The position numbers and the translations under genes are program-made. From the NCBI RefSeq assembly GCF_051401765.1, contig NC_135066.1, positions 24,307,501 to 24,371,500 on the forward strand: a stretch of 64,000 bases of DNA, read 5' to 3'. The notes under the pieces are model-generated. The model saw only the letters and a list, made by a program, of their open reading frames with translations, was not told the DNA's origin and did not search any database. The stretch comes from Calliopsis andreniformis (lineage: Eukaryota; Arthropoda; Insecta; Hymenoptera; Andrenidae). Shown here piece by piece: positions 1 to 10,399 of the stretch (position 1 is its first letter; each line of letters begins with the position of its first letter).

Positions 1-141
1 AAGACAGAATACTTTTCACTAGCTGTTTTTTTCACTAGCTTTTCACTAGCTCTGTTAATCGATCATATTCCAATGACAGTAATTTGTAGTAATTTTCTTC
101 TAAGTTGTTATTTACCGCAACCCAGTTAGTTCTTATTGATT

Positions 142-735
142 TTATATTAAAGGTTTTTTTACGGTAGATATTTTTTTCTGCATATATTTTGATAAATATA
201 GAGAAATGATATGATCAGAATCCCATGTGTCATCATTGATTTTAACATTTATTTTATCAGCTATGTTTACTGATGAAAATATTAAGTCGAGATTAGACAT
301 TTTACGATTATTGTTATGAGCGTATGTGATTGATATAGGATTATGAAGAAATAAATTCGAACTATTAAAGCTATTTAGTAATCTAATACCATTAGTATCG
401 GTTTCGCTACAGTTCCAATTGTTATGGTGTGCATTAAAATCACCCATTAGAACAGTGTGGTTATTTAAATTAATACTTTCAAAAATTTCATTCTATTGTA
501 ATTCTGGAAGGATCACACCTGGGGTTCTGTAACATATAATAAGATCGATTACGGGTTTTACATTGGTAATTTTGATGCCAGCCAATTCTACAGAAGCGCC
601 TGTACATTTTACATTAGTTAGCTCTATAAATGCTAAGTTATTTCGTATTAGTCCGCACGGTTGACGATCCTTTCTAAATGTTTTAAAACCAGTAAAGTGG
701 AAGTCCTTACACGAAGGTGCCTTTTTATGAGTCAC
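142..735 (-). pseudogene. ORF2 endonuclease (EEP) fragment of non-LTR element
   Basis: Two open pieces, 493-735 (80 codons) and 142-447 (101 codons). The second begins with MGDFNAHHNNWN, the catalytic GDFNAHH motif of the exonuclease-endonuclease-phosphatase fold that nicks target DNA to start reverse transcription. It ends with WDSDHIIS, the SDH motif. The first piece holds the preceding strand and ICYRTPG. The two are separated by stops and a frame change around 447-493. Only the N-terminal nuclease is inside the window. Confidence 0.7.
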
Positions 736-1118
736 TTTTTAATTCGTGAGCATCTTTCTTTTAGGGTGCGATCGATTATGTGTGGATAAGTTTCCACGAT
801 TGTTTCGATTAAACCAACTATGTCGTTTGTGAATTCTAAGGCAGTGTCTACTATATCGGAACGACCATGAGTTTTTTCTAAAAACGACTTATAATTGGTC
901 ATAATTTTAAACAGTGTTTAGTTGGATCTTTTTCAAATACGTGTTTTGCTGGTAGTAGAATTGCTTCTATTTCCTTATTATCCAATAAAGTTGAATCATC
1001 TGAAAGTTTTGTTTTTTTTGCTTTAGGCTTTTTAAAAATTTTATTTTCATCATCATTTGTTTTATGTACGTGTGAGCTTGTTTGTTCGATTATATCATCT
1101 CTAGTTGTCAGAGAATTG

Positions 1119-1888
1119 TTAGAAGAAAATGATTGTAAGATGTCTTTTTATCCCTTTATTGTTTACTTTTGGCGAGTCTTCAGTAATTATCGAAGTATCA
1201 TCTATAGGTCGCCTTTCATCATTGTTTTGATTTACAGGAAGTATTATCGATATTTCATAGATCCTTTTCGAACATACTTTCGCTAAATGCCCAGTCTGTT
1301 TACAAATGAAACAGCACGTAGAGTTTGTACTCAGATATACCCAATATTGTGTGCCGTCATAACTTATCTGTAGCGATTCTGGAAGAATATTTTCATCTTC
1401 TTCCTTAATATACATTTGTCTTCGAAACGAAAGAATATAGGTACGGCTTGATTTGTTTAATTCAGCTCTAATATAATTGATTTGTGAAAGTGGAGTTACA
1501 CTTTTATTTTGTAAAGCTTCTATTAATATTTCATTTGGTATCACTGGACAAACATTAGAAATAACTACTCTCTTGCTTTTTCCATTAAAGGTCTAATAGG
1601 TAGTACTTGATCTTTTATTTGTACGGTTTTGTTACTTAGTTTTTCTACTAGTGATTTGTTTGACAGGAATATGCAAACTCTTCCTCCTGAGATTTTGGAT
1701 ATAAACAAAATATTGCTGGTATCCGTTATTTTTTCTAGACCGTCGATGCAATCATCAATGGTATTACCTTCAGTTGATTCGATTATAATTGCTTGATCCT
1801 TTTTTGGGCTAAAGCTGTGTGCTGCAACCTTTGCGTACGTTTTGTTAACAGTAGATAGGACTGGACTTTGGATTGCATGAGAAGTCAT
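1119..1888 (-). pseudogene. ORF1 (gag-like, CCHC knuckle) of non-LTR element
   Basis: Two open pieces in different frames, 1565-1888 (107 codons, N-terminal) and 1119-1544 (141 codons). ORF1 proteins of such elements coat the RNA template and help deliver it to the target. The second piece carries C-x2-C-x4-H-x4-C (CFICKQTGHLAKVC, around residue 78). The N-terminal piece contains KKDQAIIIESTEG, matching KEQAIAIDSIEG in the ORF1 at 49.7 kb. A frame break between 1544 and 1565 and a stop after residue 141 make it non-functional. Confidence 0.7.
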
Positions 1889-2065
1889 TTTGTGCTGTCA
1901 CAGAATCACAGAATCACAGAATCACCAAGAAACGAACAATTAGATATTTTTGAATATGGTACTTATACTTTATGTTCACTGATAGATTTCAGATATTCAC
2001 GCAGTGTAAACGTTCGAAGTAAAACAAAAGAAAACACGTCTGCACGCTATGACGTTTTCACGTGA

Positions 2066-2877
2066 ATTCAACACGAAGAGTTCGCGCAAAAATCCACAGC
2101 GTTGTTTCGTTTTATCTTGGATCATCAATCATTCCTGGTAAACTTATGTGTCACGTGTTTTCTCCACGGACACAAAGAAAGATGAAAACTAAACATTTAC
2201 TTCCAAAGCGGTGAATCTAACTTCCCAAAGTTTCATACTCGTAAACGCGAGATTTACGAAGATACTGTTACGCTACGTATTCCTCGTTAAGATCTTAATT
2301 CATCATTTAACTTTAGACAACTTCATTCGTGATATAATCACACTGTTACTGTGCTACGTATGAACACAAAACTTTAATTATGACTAAGATTAATAATTCT
2401 TATGTAAGTATCGCGTAATGAATTGCTATAAAACAGGCTGAGAAAAATAATTATAGCATTAAACGCTGCTTGTACTTTTAAAAGTCAACAAATAATATAA
2501 ACAGATGCAACAGTACATAATGTTTCTTCTTCAGATCACAGAGAAGAGTTAACTTGAAACTAAATTCAAAAATACAAATACTTTTTTACAAACCCAGATG
2601 ACCTACTTCTTATTGTCCAAGTGTTCTTGTATTTTACACAGCTACAAAACAATGATGTTATGCTGTACACGTTCAAAAGCAGGGCTTTCCATGACCCAGT
2701 ATTGAAACTGATATTAGAACTTCTTACGTCTAATTGAATTTTATAACCGATGTGTTTAAGGAGGAAAATCCTCTAAAAGTAGGGGAACACTGTAACGCGT
2801 TGGCAACGAACGAGACCTCAGAGTGATAAGACTATATATTTATTTCAAAGAAAAGATATGGGGTCCAATTTTGTGAC
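2066..2877. other. unassigned AT-rich DNA
   Basis: No supported gene. The short reading frames here lack recognisable motifs. Around 2800-2880 it merges into degraded DNA just upstream of a transposase remnant. Confidence 0.5.
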
Positions 2878-3087
2878 AACCGCGATCACCAGACAACGTC
2901 ATTAGATTTATCTTTATGGGAATATTTAAAAAATAAAGTTTACTCTCGCTCTGTTAAGAATATTGAAGATATTAAGCAACGTATTTTGGAAAAAACATTG
3001 AGAATTACTGACGAAGTCTTGATTCGTGTCTTAAATAATGTGCAAAACAAGTGGAGAAAGTGTTTGAAACAGGGAGTTCTGACCTGA
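2878..3087 (+). pseudogene. C-terminal remnant of a Tc1/mariner-type (IS630) DDE transposase
   Basis: An open stretch of 69 codons ending in TGA at 3085. It reads NRDHQTTSLDLSLWEYLKNK, followed by an RSVKNIEDIKQRI-like helix. This matches the general layout PPRSPDLTPLDFFLWGYLK-x-VY of insect IS630/mariner-like transposases, around the last catalytic aspartate. The N-terminal DNA-binding domain and the first two catalytic acids are absent. The call rests on this one motif block and the helix after it. Confidence 0.6.
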
Positions 3088-3697
3088 CTTCTGACCATTT
3101 ATAACCGCTTACAGATTTCGATTGACTAGAATAAAAATCCTGACCGCTTCTTCTGGTCAGGACATACAGTTGAAAGGAAACCCGCAACCACTCAAACCTC
3201 TCAATAACCTCGAGAGTGACACGACGTGTCATTTTGGTCGACTCACTGACATGACCATGACCGTAACCATAATTCTTTTGGTCTCGACTCCATAGTTCGA
3301 AGTGTGAAGAAAGTTAATTTAAATATTTGTTATAAGTCAACGATATCAAAATTATTTTTGGTAAGTTTAAAATATTTTTCAATTACAATAACTTCTAAAC
3401 TAGTACTTTTAAGGCATGAGTCTCTTGATACTTTCTTGTAGAGAAGAAAAGAGTGCATCAATTAGTGCATTGAAAAGTATGGTGTTCGATATAAAAAGTA
3501 AGTGCATTTTAAGCAGCATTAGTGCATACAATTAATATGAGAACATATTTAATTCTAAACCATTTGACTCTGTTATATGACATTTTTTTCTATCTACAAG
3601 AGTTTTAAAACATAACTTGTCTCCATTGCGTGAGATATCCTGTATAAATTGGGACGACTTATTTTTCATCAATTCTTTTTCTTTAATCACATTTATA
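3088..3697. other. unassigned AT-rich DNA
   Basis: Nothing supported. A short inverted repeat (CCTGACC...GGTCAGG, about 3150-3170) occurs just downstream of the transposase remnant; no TIR of that element was found. Confidence 0.4.
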
Positions 3698-3930
3698 TTA
3701 GGGGAGTGCGGGTACTCAATTAGTCTCGTCAGGCATTTTTAAAGCCGGACGGACTCGAACGGGTACCCGATACATTTAAATTTTCGGGTAGCCCAAAGCA
3801 AAGAGTCAAGAAAGTTAGAGAAAGAATCAGTCTATCTGAAACAATCGGGCTATTTGCCCGAGCCTGATTTTGCGTCTTATTTTTTCGAGTCTGCCCGAAC
3901 CTAAAATTCCAAGTACCCGCACACTTCTAA
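3698..3930. mobile_element. MITE, hAT-like
   Basis: Inverted termini TTAGGGGAGTGCGGGTACT at the left and, read on the minus strand, TTAGAAGTGTGCGGGTACTT at the right enclose 233 bp without coding capacity. The interior repeats gcccgA/cgggT words (ACGGGTACCCGA, CGGGCTATTTGCCCG). TAGxGxTGTGCGGGT-type ends are typical of hAT elements. The flanks (ATTTATAT and ATTTTTAT) could be a decayed 8-bp target duplication, which is weak support. Confidence 0.6.
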
Positions 3931-5850
3931 TTTTTATTATGTAACATATCAGTAACATATAAAAAATTACTTGGTACCGTTATATACACTACACTCATAT
4001 TTTTCAAAGAATTTAGAAAATATAAGTAGTAGTATATACATGTTTACGCAATAAATTTATCGATTAAATGTAGGTAGTAGAGATTGGAATTAATTTTAAT
4101 TAAAAATTCACTGAATTTAAAATCCAAGGTATCTGCAATTGATTAATTGTTATAGGTTCTAATTGCAAGAGAAAATGTATGTAAAAAGCTATATAACGAT
4201 TTATACAATTATTATAATGAATATGGATTAAATATTAAATACACGTAACTGAAGAAACATCTCCAGTACTTATGTGTCGACCAACATAAGTAATCGTTAG
4301 GTTAACCTGTACAAAATAGCTCTAAATTTAATTTTCTCATGCTTTTACGCACGTCATTTAAAAAATTACTAATGCTAATATAGCGACAGATTGATAAAAA
4401 TTCTCGAGCGGTTTCGTGAAAATGGCTGTTCAGTTTTTCCCTCAGACACGTCGCGTAGCCCCAAATTATTGGCACAAGGAGAAAACTCACTGACCGAACG
4501 CATATTGAACGCTACTAAACGTCAGTTCCAAAACAGAATTTATATCCCTCCGAGATGACAAATAATTCATGGCCTGTGTGGTTCCATTGCGAAAAAATCG
4601 TACTTCTATTAAGTCCAGAATACGTGGTTAAATGCAGAAGATGAATCTACGAGCTATTGTAATTTAAAATTGGTGGTAGATTTTATTGGATCGAAATTCA
4701 TGAACTACGTACGAAAATAATCTGGTAATTAGTTCTTATTTCTTCGTAGATTATACTGAAAATTACTTTTTAACGATACTACTTTTTAACGAATAAAGCA
4801 GAAGAATGTATCTACGCAAACACATTTTTCGAGGTTAATGTTTTATTCTTAAAGTTCTGAATCGAACACAGATGGTTTAATACTGGCTTTTAATTTTCCT
4901 TTGAAATACAGTGAAATAAATTCTCCAAATAATAAAGCAAGAAATGAAGGATCGCAACCTTGTAAACGACTTCTGATTTTTTATATTGTACAAGTATATT
5001 AATATAAATAATTAACATTAAAATTGATTAATAGAAAGATCCCCTAAACATTAAATAAATATGTACGTTATTCATTTAAATGATTAGACAACCTACAGTC
5101 ATTAATTACGCTTCTATTTAATAATCAAGAACTATAGGTATTAAATATCAAGTAACTTATTGTAGTCCTAGAAAGATCAGAAATTCATACATAACTTTTG
5201 GTTATGTTTTGCAAACATACTAAAATTAATTGGTAGGAAGATTTCTTTCTCAAACTTTTAAAAAGTATATTATTAATTTGTCAGTTTAGAATAAAATAAA
5301 TAATTACTATTGTATTAATTAATAATCAAAATATATAAATGTTAATAGTCAGTAGTGCCAATTTTAAACCTTCCATGCATAACCTTTGAGTTTCACTACA
5401 AATTTAGCTTTCGAAGTGAAAAGAAAATTTAAATTCCACGAATGACCTTCTTCTGAATTAGAACCGCACATAAAAAAAGATATACTTCGTATTGTCTGCC
5501 GTCACTGTAATTCCCGAATATCAAAAAAATTGTCACTGGGTATACATAATACAACTCGACAGCTGCACAAAAACTGAAAACGTTAATAGAAAGAAATTGT
5601 GAGTTTGCGTATCTACAGTGTTTCATCCGTCCAAAATATAAAAAAAAGACAATTTACCACGCAATGCTGTCATGAATCTATCGCCTATTATCCTACTAAT
5701 AACTGTATTAGACTAACCACGATGAACTCAAATATTCATGGAAGAAGTAAGAATTGCGACGCGACGCAACACATCATTGATATGCACTTACTGTCTAGTG
5801 CTCAGAGTCGCGGCGAAATTTGAAAAGTAGAGCGCGCGCTTTTAGCGTGT
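3931..5850. other. AT-rich intergenic DNA
   Basis: No gene, RNA gene or repeat I can support. Several open frames of 60-70 codons are random-looking and AT-rich. It is probably ordinary unique DNA or unrecognisable old repeats. Confidence 0.5.
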
Positions 5851-6200
5851 ACTCACCTCAGCCGCCAATTCAAACGCAGGTATTCGAAATTCACTTCTGT
5901 TAACTCAATCTGGCACTGATTCAAAAACGCACGTTTTTTATTAGGCTTCAAACGGAAAACACGTGAACAAGGGATGTTCGATCAAGGATCGACACACGTA
6001 GCGAATCGAGTTGCTCTTAGCACAAATGAGACACTGAGGCAGAGGGACACGAGAAAAGCCAACGCATTCAGTATGACGCGCGCGTAGCGACTGAACCACT
6101 GCTCGGAAGTGGAGTTGCTGGGAGCCAGCCGACCGCGGCCGAAAGTCTTCGTGCAAGATCGTAACGATTCAACACGAACACGTTGTGAAATTGTGCTTTG
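5851..6200 (-). promoter_or_regulatory. possible host promoter and non-coding first exon
   Basis: A GC-rich island in AT-rich surroundings. Read on the minus strand it contains several insect initiator-like TCAGT words (within GTTCAGTCGC, CTCAGTGTC and AATCAGTGCC) and ends in a strong 5' splice donor, GCTGAG|GTGAGTAC (GT at 5855-5856). That is what a first, untranslated exon looks like, with the intron running to lower coordinates. No downstream coding exon was recognised, so this is inference; it could also be GC-rich transposon debris. Confidence 0.3.
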
Positions 6201-6685
6201 CAGGAGAAATGATAGTGATGATGTATAGTCAATAAGGTGGAACGAAAAAATTGAAATTGTCTGACTTTTTCCTGGTAGTAAAACAATTTGTCTTTCAGAT
6301 GAAGCTTGTTTAAGCCAGAAAGTTCTGTTAAGACAATGTTTGAGGTACAGGTGAGATCCACATATTTTAATCTTTTCTTTCTTTGAATATAATTTTACAA
6401 CTGTTCTATCTCCTAATCTATTTATACTATTGAAGTTAAAAATGATTCTTCATGTTTCGTTTTGAAATGGAATTCATGTATAAAGACAGTTAAAATCTTT
6501 TGCACATTAATATTCTATATTTATTATCTTTCTCCATCTTTACATTTTACTCTGTACAGTGATTGTGTCATGTGATAAAATGCTATTACAACTTGAAGTG
6601 ACCTTAGAAGATAGACCATAAACTTGTATAAAATCAGAAAAATGAAATAAAAAGAAGTTAATCAAATCAATAAAAATAATTTTTG

Positions 6686-6716
6686 TATGGTATCTCAAAA
6701 AATTTGAGATACCATA
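6686..6716. repeat. perfect 14-bp hairpin
   Basis: Arms TATGGTATCTCAAA and TTTGAGATACCATA are exact complements with a 3-base AAA loop. There is no T-run or GC-rich character to suggest a terminator, and the stem is too short for a typical microRNA precursor. Function unknown. Confidence 0.7.
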
Positions 6717-7222
6717 TTTATACCATTTTTATAAAACAAACGTATTAAAAAAAAGTTCTAGCTTTATAAGCTGTTCAACGACAAGTGTCAGAAATTTGAG
6801 AAGGTGATTCTACATGCTAAAATAAAACGAAAATAAAGATAGACGAAATTGCGTTTCAGATTTCGTTTCAAAATTATTAATTATTGAGAAAACGACTAAA
6901 ATATACTTGGCGTGGTTTTTTTAACCTTTTTAAGATTTTTTGGGTACTTATTATTAATAATACAATTTTTTATCGTAAAAGAAATAAATTGAAAATTAAA
7001 AATAATGCAAAACTTTACAATTCATACAAATTATAATATTAACCTCAAATGTTTTCATCGTTCTGAAGTTCATTATTCAGATCACTGATTTCCGTGTGAT
7101 GTTGAAGCTTGCAGACTTGCAGACTTCCTGTAACCATGTATCTAATAAATACTGTTTGATACATCTGTACATATAACATATGTATAATACATTTCAATAA
7201 AGATTATTATTGAAACTACGTG

Positions 7223-7443
7223 TGTTACGAGCCAAGAGGGAGTGGAGTTCGACCGCGTTGTCGTGGATTGGTTTTTTCTAGTAGATGCTATTAACAGATA
7301 GGCCCGCGTCTTAGACACGGTGGTACCTCTGAGGAGTTTGGAAGCGTGGATAGGCCCGTATCAGAAACACGGCGGTGTCACTAAGGAAGGCCTATGTATT
7401 AAACAGAGAAGTACATCTCAGATTATTAATAAAAGCACGTAAC
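7223..7443 (+). mobile_element. small LTR-like element with two stem-loop units
   Basis: It starts TGTTACGAG and ends GCACGTAAC, with AATAAA at 7430-7435 close to the end, as in an LTR. Inside are two units at 7295-7331 and 7346-7381. Each has a 4-bp outer stem (CAGA/TCTG; GTGG/TCAC with one wobble), a TAGGC loop, an inner stem (CCGcGTC/GACaCGG with one mismatch; CCGT/ACGG), a second loop and then AGGA. This is the architecture of the ten-unit array at 38522-39002. No convincing target duplication was found. Confidence 0.45.
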
Positions 7444-8640
7444 TTACATTTCAAACAACACACTCTGAGCGGCTAGAGTATATTGCTTTCGGTTTGATAT
7501 AAGAGGATTTATATTTGACTCTTGGCTTTTAAATGAACTAATCGTAATTCACATTTATAACTTAATAACTATATTGTTACACAAACAATAGGACTTTTAT
7601 AATTGGTAGTTGTATGAAATTGTTGCGATGCTAAGGCACTCTCAGTTTTGATGAACCGAGAAATGCGAGGGTTTCAGAGTAAAATAATGCATAACAGTAA
7701 CTAATACGTACTGTATGGTTTTTCTATTTGATTCGTAAGGGACTTAAACCTGAACTTGCTTATGACGAGAGACAGCGTAACGTGCTAGTGCCACTCGAAA
7801 ACTCAACCCCGGAAGCCTGATTTCCAGCCTCTTATGTACCAAAAATGAAGCTATTCTATGATTTCGAATTTGGGACGCGGCTTAGAAAATTTCCTCTTCC
7901 ACTACACACACATTCTTATACGAGCCATGTGTATGTGAATCCGACGCTTTAGAAAGTTGAGAAAGAAGGCAGATGTGATTCTTACTCTTTCGCTCATAAA
8001 ACATTGAAATTCAATTGTTCAAGTTGTCAATAAGCGACACGAGCCAAGCACAATCTTTTCATTTGCTCAAATATTTTTTTTTCAATTTGTAAAAGAGAGC
8101 ATTCCAAATTTCTGGAACCCCATTAAAACAAATAAATTATGCAGAATATATGTTCTTTTATTTTTATGTACAATTAAATACACGTAAAATTAAGAATATT
8201 TAGATCAAACATTTGAAAAGACATCTGTTTCACATTTATCGCGATAATAATGTAGCTATACTATTCACATTTTAGGTGTTAAAAGCTAACAACAATTTCG
8301 TAAAATGGCCTAAACTTTCATTCGATTTGGTTAAAGTTTTTGGCAGTGGTTGCTAATACTATTCTGTTCGTTTACACGTATAGAATTTCTGGTTAAATGA
8401 TGTATATTCTTATTGTTGTATGGGAAGCCCCTGTCTTATGGATCACGAGGCAACCACTTAGTGCTTGTATGTAAATTCGTTACTGATGCGGTTATCAGAG
8501 ATTATTATAGAATTTTGAGGGATGAGTCTTAAGATCAAACGATAATATTCTGAGGAATATCTCTATATGAATTTTTTTATGAACAATTAAAACAACTCCA
8601 TATTATATGTCTCCACATATATATGAAGGCTACATGAAGG

Positions 8641-8832
8641 CTTTTGGGTAGCTGCGGGTGTCGATTTCTTTCTAAATTTCAGATTCTATGATCGATACCC
8701 AGTATAGAAAGGATTCTTCTGTTTTTTTTTTTTTTAAATATTTAAATTGTATGTAATATTACTTCACAAATATTGCAATTTTGGTATACAAATTTTCATT
8801 TGTCAATATATATCTAGTATCTATGTTTGAAC
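8641..8832 (+). mobile_element. tRNA-derived SINE, copy 1
   Basis: The head resembles a tRNA: TTTTGGGTAGCTGCGGG (A-box-like) and, about 45 bases on, GATCGATACCC (B-box-like). A T-rich stretch and a conserved tail follow: AAATATTTAAATTGTATG, then GCAATTTTG, then ACAAATTTTCATTTGTCAAT, ending near TTTGAAC. The same head and tail recur at 9321-9510 (opposite strand) and 12066-12245. Such elements are copied by a partner LINE after RNA polymerase III transcription. Confidence 0.6.
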
Positions 8833-9320
8833 TTTTTTCTACGTTAAATACATATGTATTGAGTATATACATATGTACACGTATCATGTGCATGTATTTA
8901 CAGAGAATTAAAATAACGTGGCTGACGTCGCAGCCAGCCGCTCCCTCTAATGCACATAATCTCACACAACAAATAAGAAACAATTGCAATAGATCATGTA
9001 CACACGGAAACGTTATGCGTGTTTCGTCGCTGTATTTATGGCAGAGCTGTCCAAGCGAGGGCTCGCGAACCCTGCTAGCTCTTGCACTCCTCATTTCATC
9101 ATCAGAAAAATTACGCAACGCTAAGAAGACCGACATGATATGTTAGTGTCCCTGCTTATAAGAAAGCTCAAAAACTACGTATAACGTATGTGTTGGTGTA
9201 GCAACAAAACAATAGGAAGGAAAAGCAGGCGAGTGAGGGGCCTCTACGCTGGATAGAGCTGATCTAGGCCCTAGGTAGCGGAAATTCCTCCATAAAATAT
9301 ACAGAAAAAAGCAGAGAAAC
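8833..9320. other. unassigned DNA between SINE copies
   Basis: Open frames of 121 and 125 codons overlap on opposite strands here, with no recognisable motif, and one runs into a SINE. I see no gene. Confidence 0.4.
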
Positions 9321-9510
9321 GTTCAAATGTATGTATTTATGCCCTAGATATGTATTTATAAATGAAAATTTGTACAAAACAGTTACAATATTTGCAAAAT
9401 ACTGTTACATGCAATGTAAATATTAAAAAGAAATAGTTCTTTCCGTACTGGATATCGAACCTGGGACGTGTTACTTATAATGAAACTATGATCCATAGCT
9501 ACCCAACCGC
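9321..9510 (-). mobile_element. tRNA-derived SINE, copy 2
   Basis: On the minus strand it starts GCGGTTGGGTAGCTATGG (A-box-like) and continues to CCCAGGTTCGATATCC (B-box-like, close to GGTTCGAxxCC). The tail is AATATTTACATTGCATG, then ACAAATTTTCATTTATAAAT, then TTTGAAC. It is the best-preserved B box of the three copies. Confidence 0.65.
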
Positions 9511-9917
9511 TTGTTTTGAGGATGTTACTAATTTTTGAACATGTACGATGTGATAGGGCGTGCGATACAATCGGGAAGAGGATGATTCTACATCCATATA
9601 AAACTAAACCGGAAACAAACCATACGATTCTTTTTATAAGGTACTTAGTTTTCGGGAAAACTAAGTTTAAAGATTCGACTAGTATATGTTACCTCATTAT
9701 TTCCGGGCTTCATATATGTATAGCGGTCAAAATGTTTGAATTCCATGGCTGCGAATGGTAGACTCTTGCTCTACTTTGTAGCACTTGTATTACTAAATAT
9801 TAGCAAAATTTCGTTAAATCATGAGTTGACTGCGCTGCGTTGAAATTTTTTTCACTCGAATGAACCCATTTCCAGCTCAAACTATTCTCACATAAGAACG
9901 AAAAGTTACAGGGCGTT

Positions 9918-10057
9918 AACCCATGTTTTTACGTAGTTTGGTCGGTAATGTCACCGCTCTGACATACCTAATCGTACATCTTAAGGGTGTAGACCCGGAT
10001 ATGTCAGGGCGGTGACATTACCGACAAAATTAGGCAAACACAGAGGTTTACGTCGTT
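9918..10057. mobile_element. MITE with 55-bp inverted repeats
   Basis: The left arm contains GGTCGGTAATGTCACCGC and the right arm GCGGTGACATTACCGAC, each continuing outward to AACCC/AGGTT-type ends. The arms enclose a short loop around TTAAGGGTGTAGACCC. One arm of the same element is present alone at 52206-52283. No coding capacity; class unknown. Confidence 0.65.
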
Positions 10058-10065
10058 ACACTGTT

Positions 10066-10350
10066 CGTCCTTACACATGAAGATTTTGAACTCACAAAGA
10101 GCTCATTTGATACAAGAAGGTTCAATTGAGTGTGCTCTGGTGAAGATTTAGCCAGATTCTGCTGATATTCACTAATCTAAGTGTTCAAAGTAAAGCAAAA
10201 ATCAACAAATTCACAGTTATAAAATCAAAGCATTTTTAGGTAATTTAGAGATTGTTCTGAGCAAAATCATGACCAGAGCGCATTCGAGTGAACCTTCTTT
10301 TATCAAATGAACCCCTTCCTAGCTCATAATCTTCTAATATAAGGACAAAA
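10066..10350. repeat. short foldback repeat (family E, copy 1)
   Basis: The left arm GTCCTTACACATGAAGATTT and the right arm AATCTTCTAATATAAGGAC are complementary over roughly 75 bases, with a central AT-rich loop. A second copy lies at 51361-51628 and a right half at 9855-9910. It always adjoins foldback family A, so it may be the outer part of that element. Confidence 0.6.
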
Positions 10351-10399
10351 AATGTAATGGTGTTTCGGCAGAGCTTTTTGCTGGATTAGGGATAAAACA

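Larger units (their letters stand above)
1..2065 (-). mobile_element. non-LTR retrotransposon, 5' part (I/LOA-like), cut by window edge
   Basis: Minus-strand element read from about 2065 down to base 1. It holds an ORF1 with a zinc knuckle and the start of an ORF2 with an AP-like endonuclease, the usual order for two-ORF non-LTR elements. Both ORFs resemble those of the full-length element at 44520-49964 (same ORF1 layout, similar wording around the knuckle), so I place both in one broad group. Reverse transcriptase and tail would lie left of base 1. Stops and frame changes show it is dead. The 5' end is approximate because no target duplication can be tested. Confidence 0.75.
7790..9700. repeat. 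degraded foldback element, family A copy 0
   Basis: Segments 7790-8625 and 9535-9700 align by eye with 10460-11000 of the better copy. Shared features are TTGGGACGCGGCTTAGAAAATTT-like wording, the four-word run 'AAGATCAAACGATAATATTCTG', and later GATACAATCGGGAAGAGG and the TACTTAGTTTTCGGGAAAA block. Two SINE copies (8641-8832 and 9321-9510) and unassigned DNA lie between the pieces. No coding capacity. Confidence 0.5.

Noticed and set aside
8759..9146. Overlapping open frames of 121 and 125 codons on opposite strands
   Set aside because: Opposite-strand overlap, no motifs, one end inside a SINE tail; likely chance.
9430..9510. Functional tRNA gene on the minus strand
   Set aside because: A and B boxes are present, but no cloverleaf acceptor pairing was found and the sequence continues into a repeated tail shared with two other copies, so it is a SINE.
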